A stretch of 64,000 nt of DNA from contig JAWWNJ010000026.1 in assembly GCA_037176885.1 (NCBI GenBank), forward strand, positions 1,426,001 through 1,490,000, written 5' to 3'. A model generated the notes under the pieces. It ran no database searches and was not told where the DNA came from. It saw only the letters and a list, made by a program, of their open reading frames with translations. This document shows, piece after piece, positions 32,022-43,640 of this stretch (the stretch's first letter is position 1; the number at the start of each line of letters is the position of its first letter). The translations under genes were made by a program, and so were the position numbers. The DNA is from Favolaschia claudopus. Taxonomy: Eukaryota; Basidiomycota; Agaricomycetes; Agaricales; Mycenaceae.

Positions 32022-34700
32022 ATGCATTCCTCTTCACGGTACGACATTATCTTCGCTGGTGGTAGGGTTTCTATCGCTTCGACTTTTCAACTCCATCTGA
32101 TAAATGTGCCGGCAGGAGGAACAACTGCGTGCGTTATCGCGGGCCGTCTTGCTGCTGCGGACCCCGACCTTGAAATTCTTGTTTGTACAATGGTGCTTCT
32201 GCGGAGACGCTATAACTCACTTACTTGACATCTCTTCTCGTCTCAGATCATCGAGAGTGGGCCTTCGACCAAAGACGAAGATATCCATACCCAACCGAAT
32301 CAGTGGATAGGCCTCCTCAACAGAACTGATGTCTACATGGCCCACTCTTCCCTTACTGCTACCAATCTCAATGGGCGTTCGCCCAAGGTGAACAATGGGA
32401 GTTGCGTTGGCGGCGGAGGGAGTGTCAACGGTAAGCTCACATCGTCGATGTTACATGATTCTTCGCACTGTTCATTTGTTCCTGTTCCTTCAGCTATGAT
32501 GTACAATCGGGCTCCAGCCAGCGACTACGACGATTGGGAGCGACTCGGTAATCCAGGATGGGGTGCCGCGGATTTGATCCCGTTGGCTAGAAAGGTGGGT
32601 GCATCTAATTCGGCGGTTCGTCTCTAGCGCATTGACAGCGCTGCATCCGAGCAGCTCGAGACGTATCAAATTGACGGATCCGAATCCATACACGGCTCTT
32701 CGGGTCCCATCAAGGTGTCCTATGGAGCTCCGCATTCACGCTCGAAAATCGGCGCCGATTTTTTATCTGCTGCTGCGGGATTTCCGAGAGGTCGCGAGTT
32801 TGCCGATGAGTGGAACGACTTTGCGACTTGCGACGTTTACGGGGTACGCGCATCCCACTCCTAAGCTGCACTCGATACTAATTACACAATTGTTGAATAA
32901 AAGAAATTCCCCAAGTACGTCTATTGCTTTCACATATCGGAGGCCAGACGTTGTGATGCCTACCATGTATTGCAGATATATCGACGCCGAAACTGGTCGT
33001 CGGTCGGACAGTGCACACGCTTATCTCTATAGCCAGAGCGATAATCCGAATCTGCACATTTTGGATCAGGCTCACGTCAATCGCGTCATCTTTGAAGACA
33101 AATCCAACCGTGCTGTAGGCGTCGAATATCAAGCCGGTGGGGCAAACAGTGCGATGCTGACTGCGTACGCTTCTCGCCTTGTCGTCGTTTCAGCCGGCAC
33201 GTTCGGTTCGCCAGCAATTTTAGAACGGTAAGTTGGTGAATTCCAGATAAGACTTTCATGCAGCTGCGCCGACTTTTGTTCTAGATCTGGCATCGGAGGA
33301 ATCAATATCATGGACAAACATGGTATCCCAGTGGTCTCCGATCTCCCTGGCGTCGGGCATAATTACAACGGTGAGTTTTCGAGCTCGAACTCCCATCCTC
33401 GGACCGCTTCTTTTATTATTCGCATCTTTCGTTGCGATACTCATACATAGTTCATGCAGACCATCCTGGCGCGTTCCTGGCGTACCTTGCTGATCAGGGC
33501 ATGCGAAAAGCGAATGGTATGAGTATTTCTAAGCCTGATCTTCATTGACTCGGCGGATTCCCTACAGCGTCTTCGGGCTATAAGTCTGTCGCTGGAGCAA
33601 CATTTGATATATCACTCTGAGGTATATTATTTTTCTTATAGTGACGTGGACGCCGGGATCAAAGTGCGCCCGAACGGCGAAGACCTCAGAGAGTTGCCGA
33701 TCTTCAGTGATCACCGGTGGCCAAAATTCTTCGATAAAATCCCAGATAAAAGTGTCGGACCGGTTTTTTCTTTGGCGAGGTGAGAATCTGGTTCTTCACC
33801 CCGCTCTTCGTTCAACCTGCTTATGATCACCAACACCACAGGCCGATGGACTCCAATCTTGACCCGACTAATTACCAGGTTGCGTATTTCTTGGTAAGAC
33901 CCTTCGTACAGTCTTTCATGGATTCTGATAGGCCCAGTCTTATCCAGCCGGAACTGGCACAGTCCATATCACAGGCAGAGACTCGTTTCTGCCCATCGAG
34001 GTCTATTCTGGGTTACTTGATCGGTTCGTATTTCGAGTTTCTACCAGTCCAGGAAGGATAATTGACAACGTGGTTGGAAGGGACGAGGATTTAGTTCTAC
34101 TACGGTGGTTTTACAAATGGTCTCGTGAGCTCGCACGTCGGATGGATTGTTATCGAGGCGAAAATGTTCCTGAACATCCCCGATTTTCGGAAGGGAGTGA
34201 AGCTAGATGCGGCGCGCGCGAGGGACCGGTAGCGCACGCTGCACCGGAAATCAAGTAAGGATGGTCTGAATTAAATCCGGGTCTCATGGCTGTTAGGTAT
34301 ACGGAGGCGGACAACGAGGCGATTGACGAGTTCCACCGTGAAAAGGGTGAGTTTTTTGTTGATCTTCTAAATATCTTGCAACTCATGCTTTCCTGGGCAG
34401 CCGTCTTCTGTTGGCATGCGGTGGGTCTGCTTCTCCATAATAGCTACGTCTCCCACCATACACTCCCCGCTGACTTTTCCTTTTTTATATGCTTAGCTCG
34501 GTTCATGTGCGATGAAATCGCGCGAGGACTCTGGCGTTGTTGATCCTCGTCTGAACGTTTATGGGACGAAGAATCTGAAGGTGGCGGACATGAGCATTGC
34601 ACCACTCAATGTCGGAGCAAATACTTATCATACAGCGTTGCTCGTTGGTGAGAAAGCGGCGATCATTATTGCGGAGGAATTAGGTATCTCTGGTGTTTGA
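32022..34700 (+). CDS. GMC oxidoreductase, alcohol-oxidase-like
   Basis: A flavoenzyme that would oxidise a primary alcohol and reduce O2 to H2O2. By hand, 16 phase-compatible exons can be joined. The FAD-binding start is YDIIFAGG then GTTACVIAGRL (split by an intron in the glycine motif), then IIESGPST, and VGGGGSVN of the second GMC signature, with LVVVSAGTFGSPAIL and DLPGVGHNYNDHPG. Near the C-terminus are CWHALGSCAMK with the catalytic His and APLNVGANTYHTALLVGEKA with the partner Asn, as in alcohol oxidases. No signal peptide is present, which fits an intracellular alcohol oxidase. The model needs an 11-base exon (32904-32914) and a 16-base exon near 33568. The stretch after DHPGAF is shorter than usual for the family, so function is likely but not certain. 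Confidence 0.75.
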
Positions 34701-35213
34701 TTTTTTAACATTAGAGTTATAGTCAGCGGAAAGTGCCTGAGATGTCCCAATCTATCGATTTTCTTGTTTGAAGATATTATCGCTTCTAAGTTGGCCGTGT
34801 CAAAGCGTTTTCTTTGTGCGCCAAAGCCACGCGTCGAGACGGTTTCAGTATCGTTCGAGTAGCGTATACTTGTATCGAGCAGATTTGGGGCAGACTCGGA
34901 TGGTGGTTGCGGTAAGAGAAGATTTCGTCACGTCATACTTACTGTGACGTGATTCCCGTGACGTGATTCCCACGAGGCGACGGATTCCCACGAGGCGGCT
35001 GTTGCGGCCTAGTGCGGCCTAGTGCGGCCTACACTTTGTCTTTGCTGTTTACAAAGACACTCGCTGGTTTTGCCTTCACCAAGACCCAGTGACCCACTGA
35101 CCCACCACTGCGGCTTGTCGAGCTGCGGGCAGGCGATCCTGAGGCTGTCTCTCAGGTATAAGTACGCCGGCACCGCGTTCCCGAGATCTTGCTGCCTAGT
35201 TCTCCCCCTCATT
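34701..35213. other. intergenic with stacked short duplications
   Basis: Near 34941-35032 several short motifs are repeated directly: GTGACGTGATTCCC twice, GATTCCCACGAGGCG twice, GTGCGGCCTA three times. Another pair (GACCCACTGACCCACC) is near 35090. No gene seen. Confidence 0.6.
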
Positions 35214-36560
35214 ATGTCGAGTGACGACAAAATCAAGTACACCTACGCGCCGCTGCGACAACAGCCCTTCAAGCTAGTCTATCTGCTTTTTCAGCTCGCA
35301 AATACTCTCATCCTCGTGCCTTACTGGGCTATAGTTTCCGTTCCTCCGTATGCATGTTCATTGGCGTGATGAATGGACTTCGTTGTGACTGATATTGCCC
35401 GAAATACAGGGCGTTGCGACCTCGAAAGTCATGGAGCTGGGCGCGTACGATGGTGGTCAGGGTTGTTCGACACATGGATGTGATACAGGCCCAGTGAGTC
35501 CCATAGCTAATTCCAAGTTAACTCCGTATCTAAATCTTTTCGTTCGAGGGTCGGCGATTTCCGCAAACCACATAACCACCTTGCTCTTGTCAACGACAAA
35601 AAATATCCCGGTGTCTGGGTGGATCCGATTCCGCAGCAATTTGTGGTCGGGAAGGCAGAGATGTGGGCTTCAGCAGTAGGAGTCAAACCGGTGCGTTTAC
35701 CCGGTTATTGGACCCACCAACCCGGCTCGGACATCTCACCCGGCGCACCTTTCAATCCTGGCGAGAAAGTCGTATACGCGCTCCACGGCGGCGCATACAC
35801 CCGCTTCTCCGCCCACCCTACCGAAATTCCCGGCCACGCGCGTCACGGCATGATTCGATCCGTCGACTCCGTTCACCGCACATTCGCTATCGAATACCGA
35901 CTCTCCTCCACCGCTCCCTACACCAAAGCACACCCATTCCCGACGGCTCTGATTGATGCGCTCACGGGCTACCACTACCTCGTCTCCACCGTCCGAATCC
36001 CTCCCAAAGACATTATCCTGATGGGCGATTCCGCCGGTGGGAACCTCGCATTAGCGCTCACGCGCTACCTCGTCGAGCATCCCCTCCCCTTGCTCCCACC
36101 CCCGGGCTCCCTCCTCCTCCTCTCCCCCTGGGCGGACATGGGCACCTCACACGACACCCCCTCCTCCTCCCTCACCACCTGCGCCTCGACCGACTTCCTC
36201 GCACCGCCCAAAGTCATCTCGGGGCAGTCTACCTTCCTGCACTACTCCATCCGCGCATACACCGGCCCCTTCGGACTCGGCGCCGCCGAGACCAACCCGT
36301 ACATCTCCCCCGCATCAAAGCATCTCGACGTCGGCTTCGAGGGATTCCCGCGCACGTTCATCTCGGGCGGGGAGGCGGAGATTTTCAGGGATTCGTTGAG
36401 GACGTTGTATGCGAGGATGGTGAGGGATATGGGCGAGGAGAACGTAGAGTATCTCGAGGCGGCGGATAGTGTGCATGATCTCTTGCTCTTGCCTGGTTTG
36501 CAGGAACCACAGCTCGGTGAGACGTTGGGAGCGATTGCGGAGTGGGTGAAGAAGGGGTGA
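35214..36560 (+). CDS. alpha/beta hydrolase (HSL/arylacetamide-deacetylase type), membrane-anchored
   Basis: Three exons (35214-35347, 35410-35493, 35549-36560) give 409 residues. The N-terminus has a hydrophobic stretch (about 18-42, FKLVYLLFQLANTLILVPYW) that probably anchors it in a membrane. The catalytic domain has the oxyanion-hole HGG at 152-154 (YALHGGAY), the nucleophile Ser234 in GDSAGG and a C-terminal His382 in DSVHDLL; the acid is probably in the DTPSSS to GEAEIFRDS region. This arrangement belongs to the hormone-sensitive-lipase family, which hydrolyses short acyl esters or amides; the substrate here is unknown. The start matches the family's usual N-terminal helix. Confidence 0.85.
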
Positions 36561-36972
36561 AGCGGGATTTCGAAAACATTTCGTCCTAGTAAGATATTTT
36601 GTATTTAGTTGGCGTTCACGCCAGTGATCCGTTTTTTTGAGAACCTGAATCCCATGAGTCTGTCGCTGGAAACTGGTTCAACAGATTTGTTTCAAATTCT
36701 TTGTTGAATCCTATCTACAAGGCAACGAGGATCGATATCTCTACGACTCCGAATGTCCGAGAAAATGAATCACCGCCCTTGCTCCGCCGCCCCTCACAGA
36801 AACCATCATATCAGCCCAGTGCTGAAGGCACCTCAGAAACAACAGCGAATGCGTCGAATCAAACGGTACGGTATTCTTATCCTCCGAAACGTAGTCAACC
36901 TCCCTGCGCGTCGTATGTTTGTAACAATGTCGAAACAATCATCAACATGGTCGTCCCAATAAACTCCAGCGT
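36561..36972. other. intergenic between convergent genes
   Basis: About 410 bp with the 3' flanks of the hydrolase (+) and the F-box gene (-). Nothing recognised. Confidence 0.5.
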
Positions 36973-38549
36973 TCAGCAAGCACCTGCTTCAAACAATCTG
37001 TCCCCATGCTCGGGCAATTTTTCGGATAAACGCTTGGTCTCCTCTACAAAAACCAAAGACGTGTCGGCATGTCAATTCACATTAGAAAGTGGGTGGACGC
37101 ACCGATCGAGCGAGTGGTGACTTCCCACACTTCCTGTTGCTTCCACCAAAGGTAGGAGAAATGAGCCGCCTCGACGTAGAGGTAGGTCAGATGGGGACAT
37201 CTAGCTAAGAGTTTGTCGCGCAACTCCGCAAAGTCGTACGTGTCGGAAGCAGGAATTTTTTCAGGTTCACTGAGAGTTTCCCACTCGTAATACCTGTAGT
37301 TCCAGCGCACGGAAAGTGTTTTGAGAGTCGGTGGGAGAAGTGTTTCGTTCGCGAGAGCGTCGAGAAGGGACAACGGCTGGATGACGAACATGAAATTTAA
37401 TAATAATTGAACGAGATTGAGAACTTACCCCCGGTGTGTCTAACCCATCTTCGTCGACCTCGTTAGGCGTGAACCTCAGGCGAAATTCTTCTAGACGGGG
37501 AAATACAGTAAAGAGCCGAGTGAAATTGGATTCACGAAAGCCGCCAGCTTTGAATGGCACTGTTAGCGAGACGATCTTGGGTAATTCGATTATGCCTGCC
37601 GATTCGAGTGCGTCCGTGAAACGATCGAATGTGATCGGAACGTAGGGATAAGGGAAGAGCGCGATGCTTGTGAGTGCAGAATGATGGATGAAGGGACCCA
37701 GGTTGTCGAGGTCGCCGATGTACTCTTGAAGCATGGGCAGTATTGCTTCCGGAGACGCTGAACCGGCCAATTGGTTTCGGTAAAGTAGTCCTAGGGTACG
37801 AACCGCAGGGAATCTTGTCAGAACGCGGAATTCATCAGTTAACTCCATAGTTCCGACATCCAGACCGTCCGTCATTCTCAAGGCTCGAACGTGTGGGAAA
37901 GGACCAATGTCGAACTCGGCCAAGCCAGTCCAATGGCAAATCTCGAGACGCTCCAGCGTGGCTGGACAGAGCAGGCGAGGAAGGTTGAACCCTGCGTTTT
38001 TGTATGCGGAAAAGGATTTGACCTTCAAGGTAAGAGAATCGACGTCGAGTATTTCCCCTTGGGCGACCGAGCAGTGGGCCATGGATATATGCGTCAACGA
38101 GGGTAGAGTGCAGATGTTGGCAAGACCAATCTGAGTCAATTGAATTCTATGCAGCTGAAGGGAATCAAGCCGCGAAAAGAGCGGAAGCCGGTCGTAAAAT
38201 GACTGCATGAACATGTGCCGAGGTGGTTCCACGACTTCATTAAAGTCAGGGAGATCCATCTGCATGATCGACGGAGGGAAGTTTCCCTTAACAATGCAAG
38301 TACGCACATGCGGGGCTGTCGTAGGAGAAGAGAAGAACGCCAGACGGTCGAAAGCGCTCTCGATTTTCGACGATGGATAATACTTGTCGTCGACATGCCA
38401 TACCTGTAACCGATATTCGCTGAACCCAAGTGCGCGAACGGTCGTGTATAAATGACGGTCTGTGCTCGAGAGGTGTCGTACAGAGTCGAGAGGTAGATGG
38501 GAGCAAACTTGTAACCAAAGTTCGTTCGGCAGGTTGGGCTTGCGACCAT
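36973..38549 (-). CDS. F-box-like / LRR protein, paralogue of the 23438-24997 gene
   Basis: The coding frame is clear from NLPNELWLQVCSHLPLDSV (about 38535) down through RTCIVKG to a GTAAGT donor at 37428. It then continues in exons 37376-37103 and 37043-36973, with introns of 52 and 59 bp. Shared marks with its paralogue include the F-box-like start, LTQIGLANICTLPSLTHIS, FDIGPFPHVRALRM, SYLWWKQQEVWEVTTRS and the position of the last intron. The 5' end is uncertain: no ATG lies in frame before NLPNELW. The ATG at 38549 is in another frame, so either an upstream exon exists (possibly beginning at 38824, ending at a GTGCGT donor) or the start has been lost. About 470 residues, probably an SCF substrate receptor. 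Confidence 0.7.
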
Positions 38550-38599
38550 TTCGCGGAAGCTTTAGTTCGACGAAAATTAGACGGATTCAGAATCAGGCT

Positions 38600-38824
38600 G
38601 ATGAAAACTGAAAAACGCACCGAACGATGTGCTAGCCAGAGACCATATGCCACCAGACCAAGAGCAAAACAGAGCCCAAAGCGGCCGGGGCTTTCGACAA
38701 AGTGATCAGAGGCGAATGCAGAACTGGTGAAGGGCAAGGTGAGAACATTATTCCTCAGATTGAAAGGCACATACCCGGCGAGCGCACGCCAAAAGCTGAG
38801 GGCGAAAATGGGCGGGGCATTCAT
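38600..38824 (-). CDS. short ORF with a transmembrane segment, possibly a 5' exon
   Basis: From Met at 38824 a frame of about 70 codons is open to a GTGCGT donor near 38619. It encodes a hydrophobic helix (GLCFALGLVAYGLWLA) after a soluble N-terminus. A phase-compatible acceptor (CGCAAG, near 38540) would join it to the F-box frame at CCC AAC CTG. So it is either the first exon of the 36973-38549 gene, giving an unusual membrane-anchored F-box protein, or a separate small gene. I do not recognise the sequence. Confidence 0.3.
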
Positions 38825-39332
38825 AGCTGATGGAAGTAAAGGACAAGGAGCGTTCGTTTATGTAACAAAATACAAGAACAATAAAAACCTTGTTCACACG
38901 TTTGCCAATCAATGGATCGTGATCCATCGGCCACAGCCGAAGATTCAACAAATTGAACATCCTGCTTTCATTATGCGCATTTTTCAGTTGGATTTGCTTA
39001 GGTTATTCGGTGCTATGTTCAAAGCGACCGAGTAGCTACTGCTATCCCAGATTGGCCCCAACTATGAACTAAGTACGGGATCTAGGTAACAATAAGTATC
39101 GCTTGTCCAATTTTTTTCAACTTCCCATTATTATGATGTGAGCTCGAGACGTATGTATGTTATTTTATGCAGGAGCCAAGCTAGCTGGCTTCCAGGCTTG
39201 GCCAAAGTAAACGGTAAAGCCGAGATCTGTTCAATGCGAGGGACAGCGGAATGGCCGGGCCGTGCCGCCCTATCCCAAATTGTGTGACTTGATGTGACAA
39301 GTGCTCTTGTCCTCTACGCCCACAACCGACCA
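38825..39332. other. intergenic, divergent
   Basis: About 500 bp upstream of the 39333 F-box gene. No ORF with recognisable content. Confidence 0.4.
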
Positions 39333-40701
39333 ATGTCTCTCGCTCAGGAGCTCGCCCAAGAGCTCATAGACCTTATCCTGGACTTTTTATACGATGACAT
39401 TGATAGCCTCCTCTCGAGTAGTCTCGTCGCGCGGAAATGGGTCCCAGCAGCTCGTTACCATCTTTTCCAACGGATCGTTTTAAATCACTGGCATTGCGCG
39501 CCAGGATCAGGATACTCCTTTCAAGGCTCAGCCTACCGATTTCTCAACATCTGTACCTTGCCTGAGTGCACCATTCTATCATCAATGCAAGAGGTCGTGC
39601 TGAACATCGATAACGAGCATGAGTCCGACTCGGAGGCGGAGTCGGGCTGGCTTGTACCAGGTTTACTGGAGGAGCTCATCCGCGTCATCGCTACGGCGCC
39701 GTTGGCGAAGCTCGTCTACATTGATCATACCAAGAGCTGGAACGATCCGATCGCGTTGACGTGGATCGCGCCCCGGTTTCCCCGACTACGGCAATTCACG
39801 TACAATGCTCTCGATCGCTTCTTGTCCGATGCTCTTGCACTGGTGGCGTCCTTCCCCGAGCTCGAAGTGCTTTCTCTGTATTCGACCACGCTGGAAGATA
39901 ATTTCGAGGAGGCAATCATGCCTCCAAAACCCTATCCATTAACTCCACCAAATACGCTCTCGTCACTGAAAACGCTGCGCCTGCAGCTATTCAGCCACCA
40001 GCCTGAAGAATTCATGGCCTGGTTACTGACATTCGGTGATCGCATCCGACTCGAGATTTTGAATCTCGATCTAGTACACTACTATCACAACGGGTGGGGA
40101 CGAGTCGATGCGCTCAACGCGTATTTCAATCTCAATGGTGCGCATCTTCGGAATTTTGGCCTTCGACTTCATTACGAGGAAAATTCGGAATTGGACGTTG
40201 AGACTTTTCTTTCGAGGGAAAGCGACGGTGATTGTATGACATCTCTCCTCCTCCTCTCGCCTTTTCTCATCCTCTTTGCAGTGGATCTCAGTAACCTAAT
40301 CAACCTCCGCATTCTCTCACTCTACCCATAACGTTAAAGCAGTCTGCACTGCCCTCTCATCCCTCCCTCTCCCCTCTTCCACCGAGCCACCCAACCACCT
40401 CCACTCTCTCGAAGTATCCTTCCGCGAATGGATCCACTACTACCAGGTGCAATGTCCCTGCGACCCAGTCGTCCTCGTACAGGACTTCGCAGATGCAATG
40501 AGCAGCGAGCAATTTTCCCGCCTCGCAGAATTCACGATTTTGGTGCCGGTGTTTTTTGGGGAGAATGGGGCGAAGGCGTTGAGGGCGTATTTTCCGAGGT
40601 GGGAGGAGACGGATATCATGAGGGTAGGTTTTATTGAAGAAAGGAGGTTTCCGGCTGATTCGTGGGAGAGGCTTAAGGATGAGCTGAGTGGAGAACGATA
40701 G
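39333..40701 (+). CDS. F-box/LRR protein with a frameshift in its second exon
   Basis: Exon 1 (39333-40227) starts at MSLAQELAQELIDLILDFL, a clear F-box-like helix pair, followed by RKWVPAARYHLFQRI. The middle is leucine-rich (LRQFTYNAL, LEVLSLYSTTL, LKTLRLQLF, LEILNLDLV, LRNFGLRL). A 54 bp intron (40228-40281) leads to LSNLINLRILSLYP, where the frame meets a stop. The downstream frame (NVKAVCTALSSLP to the stop at 40701) is clearly the same protein, one base out of register. The shift lies in the CCC run near 40326-40329. Either one base is missing in the assembly, or the gene is newly inactivated and makes a protein lacking its last 125 or so residues. Upstream, a GTG-started extension is not favoured. 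Confidence 0.75.
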
Positions 40702-41055
40702 GTGGCTGAGTATTCTGTGTAGCGAGGCGTTATTTTCTAATTGGCATCTTCTTTCCCTCGCTCTACGTTCAGATTCGAATGACTTTTTCTTCGTTGGGCT
40801 TAACGGCTCACCCGTTCTTTTTCTAATTCGGCTGATGAACAAGGCGGTTAACCTTGAAATTCGCGCATTCGCTTCCTCGTAGCATCAGAATTGTCGAGCC
40901 AAACCCAAACGAGGTCTATCGCTCGATGACGAGCAGTCCAGCAAACCTTATGTAGTGTACACTTTGCTGAGTAGTATATAACACAAATGGCAGTCGAACG
41001 AAAAAGGGAACTCGAAAGAAGAAGATATACCGACAACGTCCACCTATTCAAACGC
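40702..41055. other. intergenic between convergent genes
   Basis: About 350 bp; nothing recognised. Confidence 0.5.
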
Positions 41056-42701
41056 TCAAAGCACCATCGCCACGCCCGCCACCACCGCTCCCAACACCGC
41101 CGCACCACGCCATCCTCCTCCCCCTCCAATCCTCTCACCCCCATTGATATTATTACTAACCGGAATATTCGACGGCGTATTCGTCACCCTCAAACTCAAA
41201 CTCAACGTCGCCGAAAACGCTTGCGTCACCCCCGCCTTGGTCGTCGTGACCGTCTTCGTGGGCGTCCCGCCGCTGCCTGTGAGGACGGACGTGACAGCGA
41301 GGTTGGCGCACGAGCCGTGGCCCATGTTGACGCCGAAGTACGGGCCGGTGTGGTCGGAGACGCCGGTCGCGGCGTCGAGGACGCCGATTGTGTCGGAGCA
41401 GTCTGTTGGGGAGGTTTGGTTGTCAATGTATGGCACAGAAATGGAGATATCATACGTACTGGGGTTTTCTTGTCCGTCACAGGTTAGGGTGGTTGTGTTG
41501 TCTTTGATCCAAATTTCTCCGGATGTGCTGGGAGGGAGTTTGCTGTAAACCGGGAAAATGGAGCGGAAAGCAATTTGCGTACTGCTGGAATCCTTGAGCG
41601 AGTAGCGGGACGTGTGGGACGGGGTCTATTCGAATGGCGTATCAAAATTGAAACGAAGATCAGGACGAATTAGAAACTAACCATCGCGAGAGACAACGAA
41701 GGTGTTTTTGTCTCCGAACTGTGATGGATTATTGAATGGGTCAAGTGGCTTGAAAAATACATTTATCAAATGGGCCGCACCATACCGTCGACCCAGGTCG
41801 CAAACGCGGCGTTTCCAACACGAGGGCGACCCTGCGTATCGATGGCAAGATTGAGTTGAAAGATAGGATTATACAGATGAAATGAACCACGCACGAATCC
41901 CACGACCTGCACGCTCGTGTTGCTGGGGAGCTGCTGCTTGAGGAAGATAGCATCGAGGAGGGAGATGGCGGCGCCAAGACTGTGGCCTGTCACCAGGACG
42001 CTGGCGTCCGGAACCTGAGCTTGGACTTGTTTGACGGCGTTGAGAACGAGGGTGCTGGTTTGGACCCATGCGGTCTGCGTAGCAAAATATCCATATGAAC
42101 AAGGGAATGTATGATGAGATGAAATCTTCGCGCACCTGGAAGCCATTGTGCACCTCGACATCCGGGGGTGTACCGGCCACGTTGAGAACCGTTAGCAGGG
42201 GCGTAGGAGAGAACTTGACGTCGTTCTTGATTGAGAGGAGGACGGTCGGGTCCGTGCCTTCATGCCCAACGATGATTTGGTTCCGGGATTGCGAGTATGC
42301 AACGTAGGCTGGGGAAGATGAAACGATTCGCTCAGCTGTGGCTTCTATTTAAGTAATGAAACTGAACAAACTCGCCATCTGGTGTCGCGGCGTTGTCTCC
42401 GATCGTGAATATCAGCTGAGTATCCGGAATCTACTCAAAAGAAAACCTCTTGAACACTGAAAGTCGAAGCAACACAACGAAAAGAACGCACCGTCTCGCA
42501 TGCCTGCCCGCAGTTCCATACTCCCGCTCTAACACAGTACGCAGCGGCTGCGAACGCAGCGATGGAAACCAGATCCCGGCTCTGGACATCGGCGTTGGTG
42601 AGTGGGGCCGTGGCGTTGTCGCGTCGAGAAAGAGGTGAAGAAAAGCCTCGTTCCACGAAGCTTGAAGCCAAAGTGAAGAAAAGGAGACCGAGGCTCAGCA
42701 T
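41056..42701 (-). CDS. class 3 lipase, secreted, probably GPI-anchored
   Basis: Nine exons (42701-42492, 42430-42376, 42308-42136, 42074-41895, 41831-41786, 41718-41683, 41625-41583, 41542-41460, 41402-41056) add up to an exact 390-residue frame. A hydrophobic signal peptide (LSLGLLFFTLASS) starts the protein. The fold marks are IIVGHEGTDP (oxyanion/lid region), nucleophile Ser178 in GHSLGAA, GRPRVGNAAF, catalytic Asp near 234 (DDPVP), SGEIWI and catalytic His293 in SDHTGPY. A Ser/Thr/Gly-rich spacer and a hydrophobic C-terminus (AAVLGAVVAGVAMVL) follow, which suggests a GPI anchor to the membrane or wall. It should hydrolyse acylglycerols or related esters outside the cell. One donor is GC instead of GT (GATG|GCGAGT at 42375). 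The shortest intron is 40 bp. Confidence 0.88.
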
Positions 42702-43640
42702 CGCGTCCAGCGAAGTGGAGGGAAGGAAGAAGAGAAAGAGAAAGGATGGAAGAACAACCGTATCCAAGTCGCGTGCCTTGAGGTTAAAAGCAAACGCGAG
42801 TCTGATCAGATCAAAGAAAATCAGCGAACGCCGAACAATTACAACACTTAGCTGCATTCGGGTTTCGCCGAAATCCCACGGTTCAAGAAGCGATGCAGAA
42901 TAAATGCGCAAACAATTGAATCCAACTATGATTACCTTGCCATCCCGACCTCTCACGCCTTCTACAAGTCTCCAAGGGCTCGCTATTTCAGATCCACTGA
43001 ACTCAGCAGCCTCTCAAGAAGAAGTTCGTTCCGTTGGCCTAACGACGATAGAGTGTCCCTCATCATTCTCTGACGGGTAGGTATATAGCCTCTCCGAGGC
43101 GGAAGCCTAACCTTTAGGTGTGGCGATGTGTTTCCAATATACTCCAACAAAGTGAACTTGAACGACAAAATGCGAGAATGTGAGTTATCTTTGGAGTTAT
43201 CGGACCGGGGGTCCGTGCGTGTCGGTTGCTGAGATCGACTCGGCAGGTACAGATCAGCGGAATATCAGCGAGGAATCACGGAAGGATCTGCATTAGGCGC
43301 TCAGGGCGCTCGGAGCCTCGGCATTATGGCCGATCAGTAGTATCCCACGGTTCAAGAAATAAACGAAACAAAGAAATTGCAGGTTAATCTGACGGTTATG
43401 ATATTACCTGGCCAGCCGGGACAATCTATGCTTACAGTGTTGGAGAAGGTCGTCTAAGACGTGGCCGTCGACGTGGATCAACAGCTTTCCAGGAAGCTCG
43501 TTGATAGTCGGCCTGTTGGCCTAACGACAATATCTCCCATTTTCGAACTCAAGAGTGCACAGCTTGAATACTTTCTAACTTTGGGCTATTTAGTCTTCAG
43601 CACTCTCAACGCGGCCACTACCACACATACGAACCTGATA
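42702..43640. other. intergenic, nothing recognised
   Basis: About 940 bp. A short similar string, TTGGCCTAACGAC(G/A)ATA, occurs at about 43034 and 43514. No gene seen. Confidence 0.5.

Noticed and set aside
32022..34700. GMC gene as a pseudogene
   Set aside because: Apparent stops at about 33535 and 33620 fall inside introns when phase-consistent splice sites (GTATGA...CTACAG and GTCTGT...TTATAG) are used; all catalytic motifs remain.
41583..41718. Frameshift in the lipase
   Set aside because: A first splice model gave a total not divisible by three; ending exon 5 at 41786 and adding a 40 bp intron (41582-41543) restores the frame and the family motifs.
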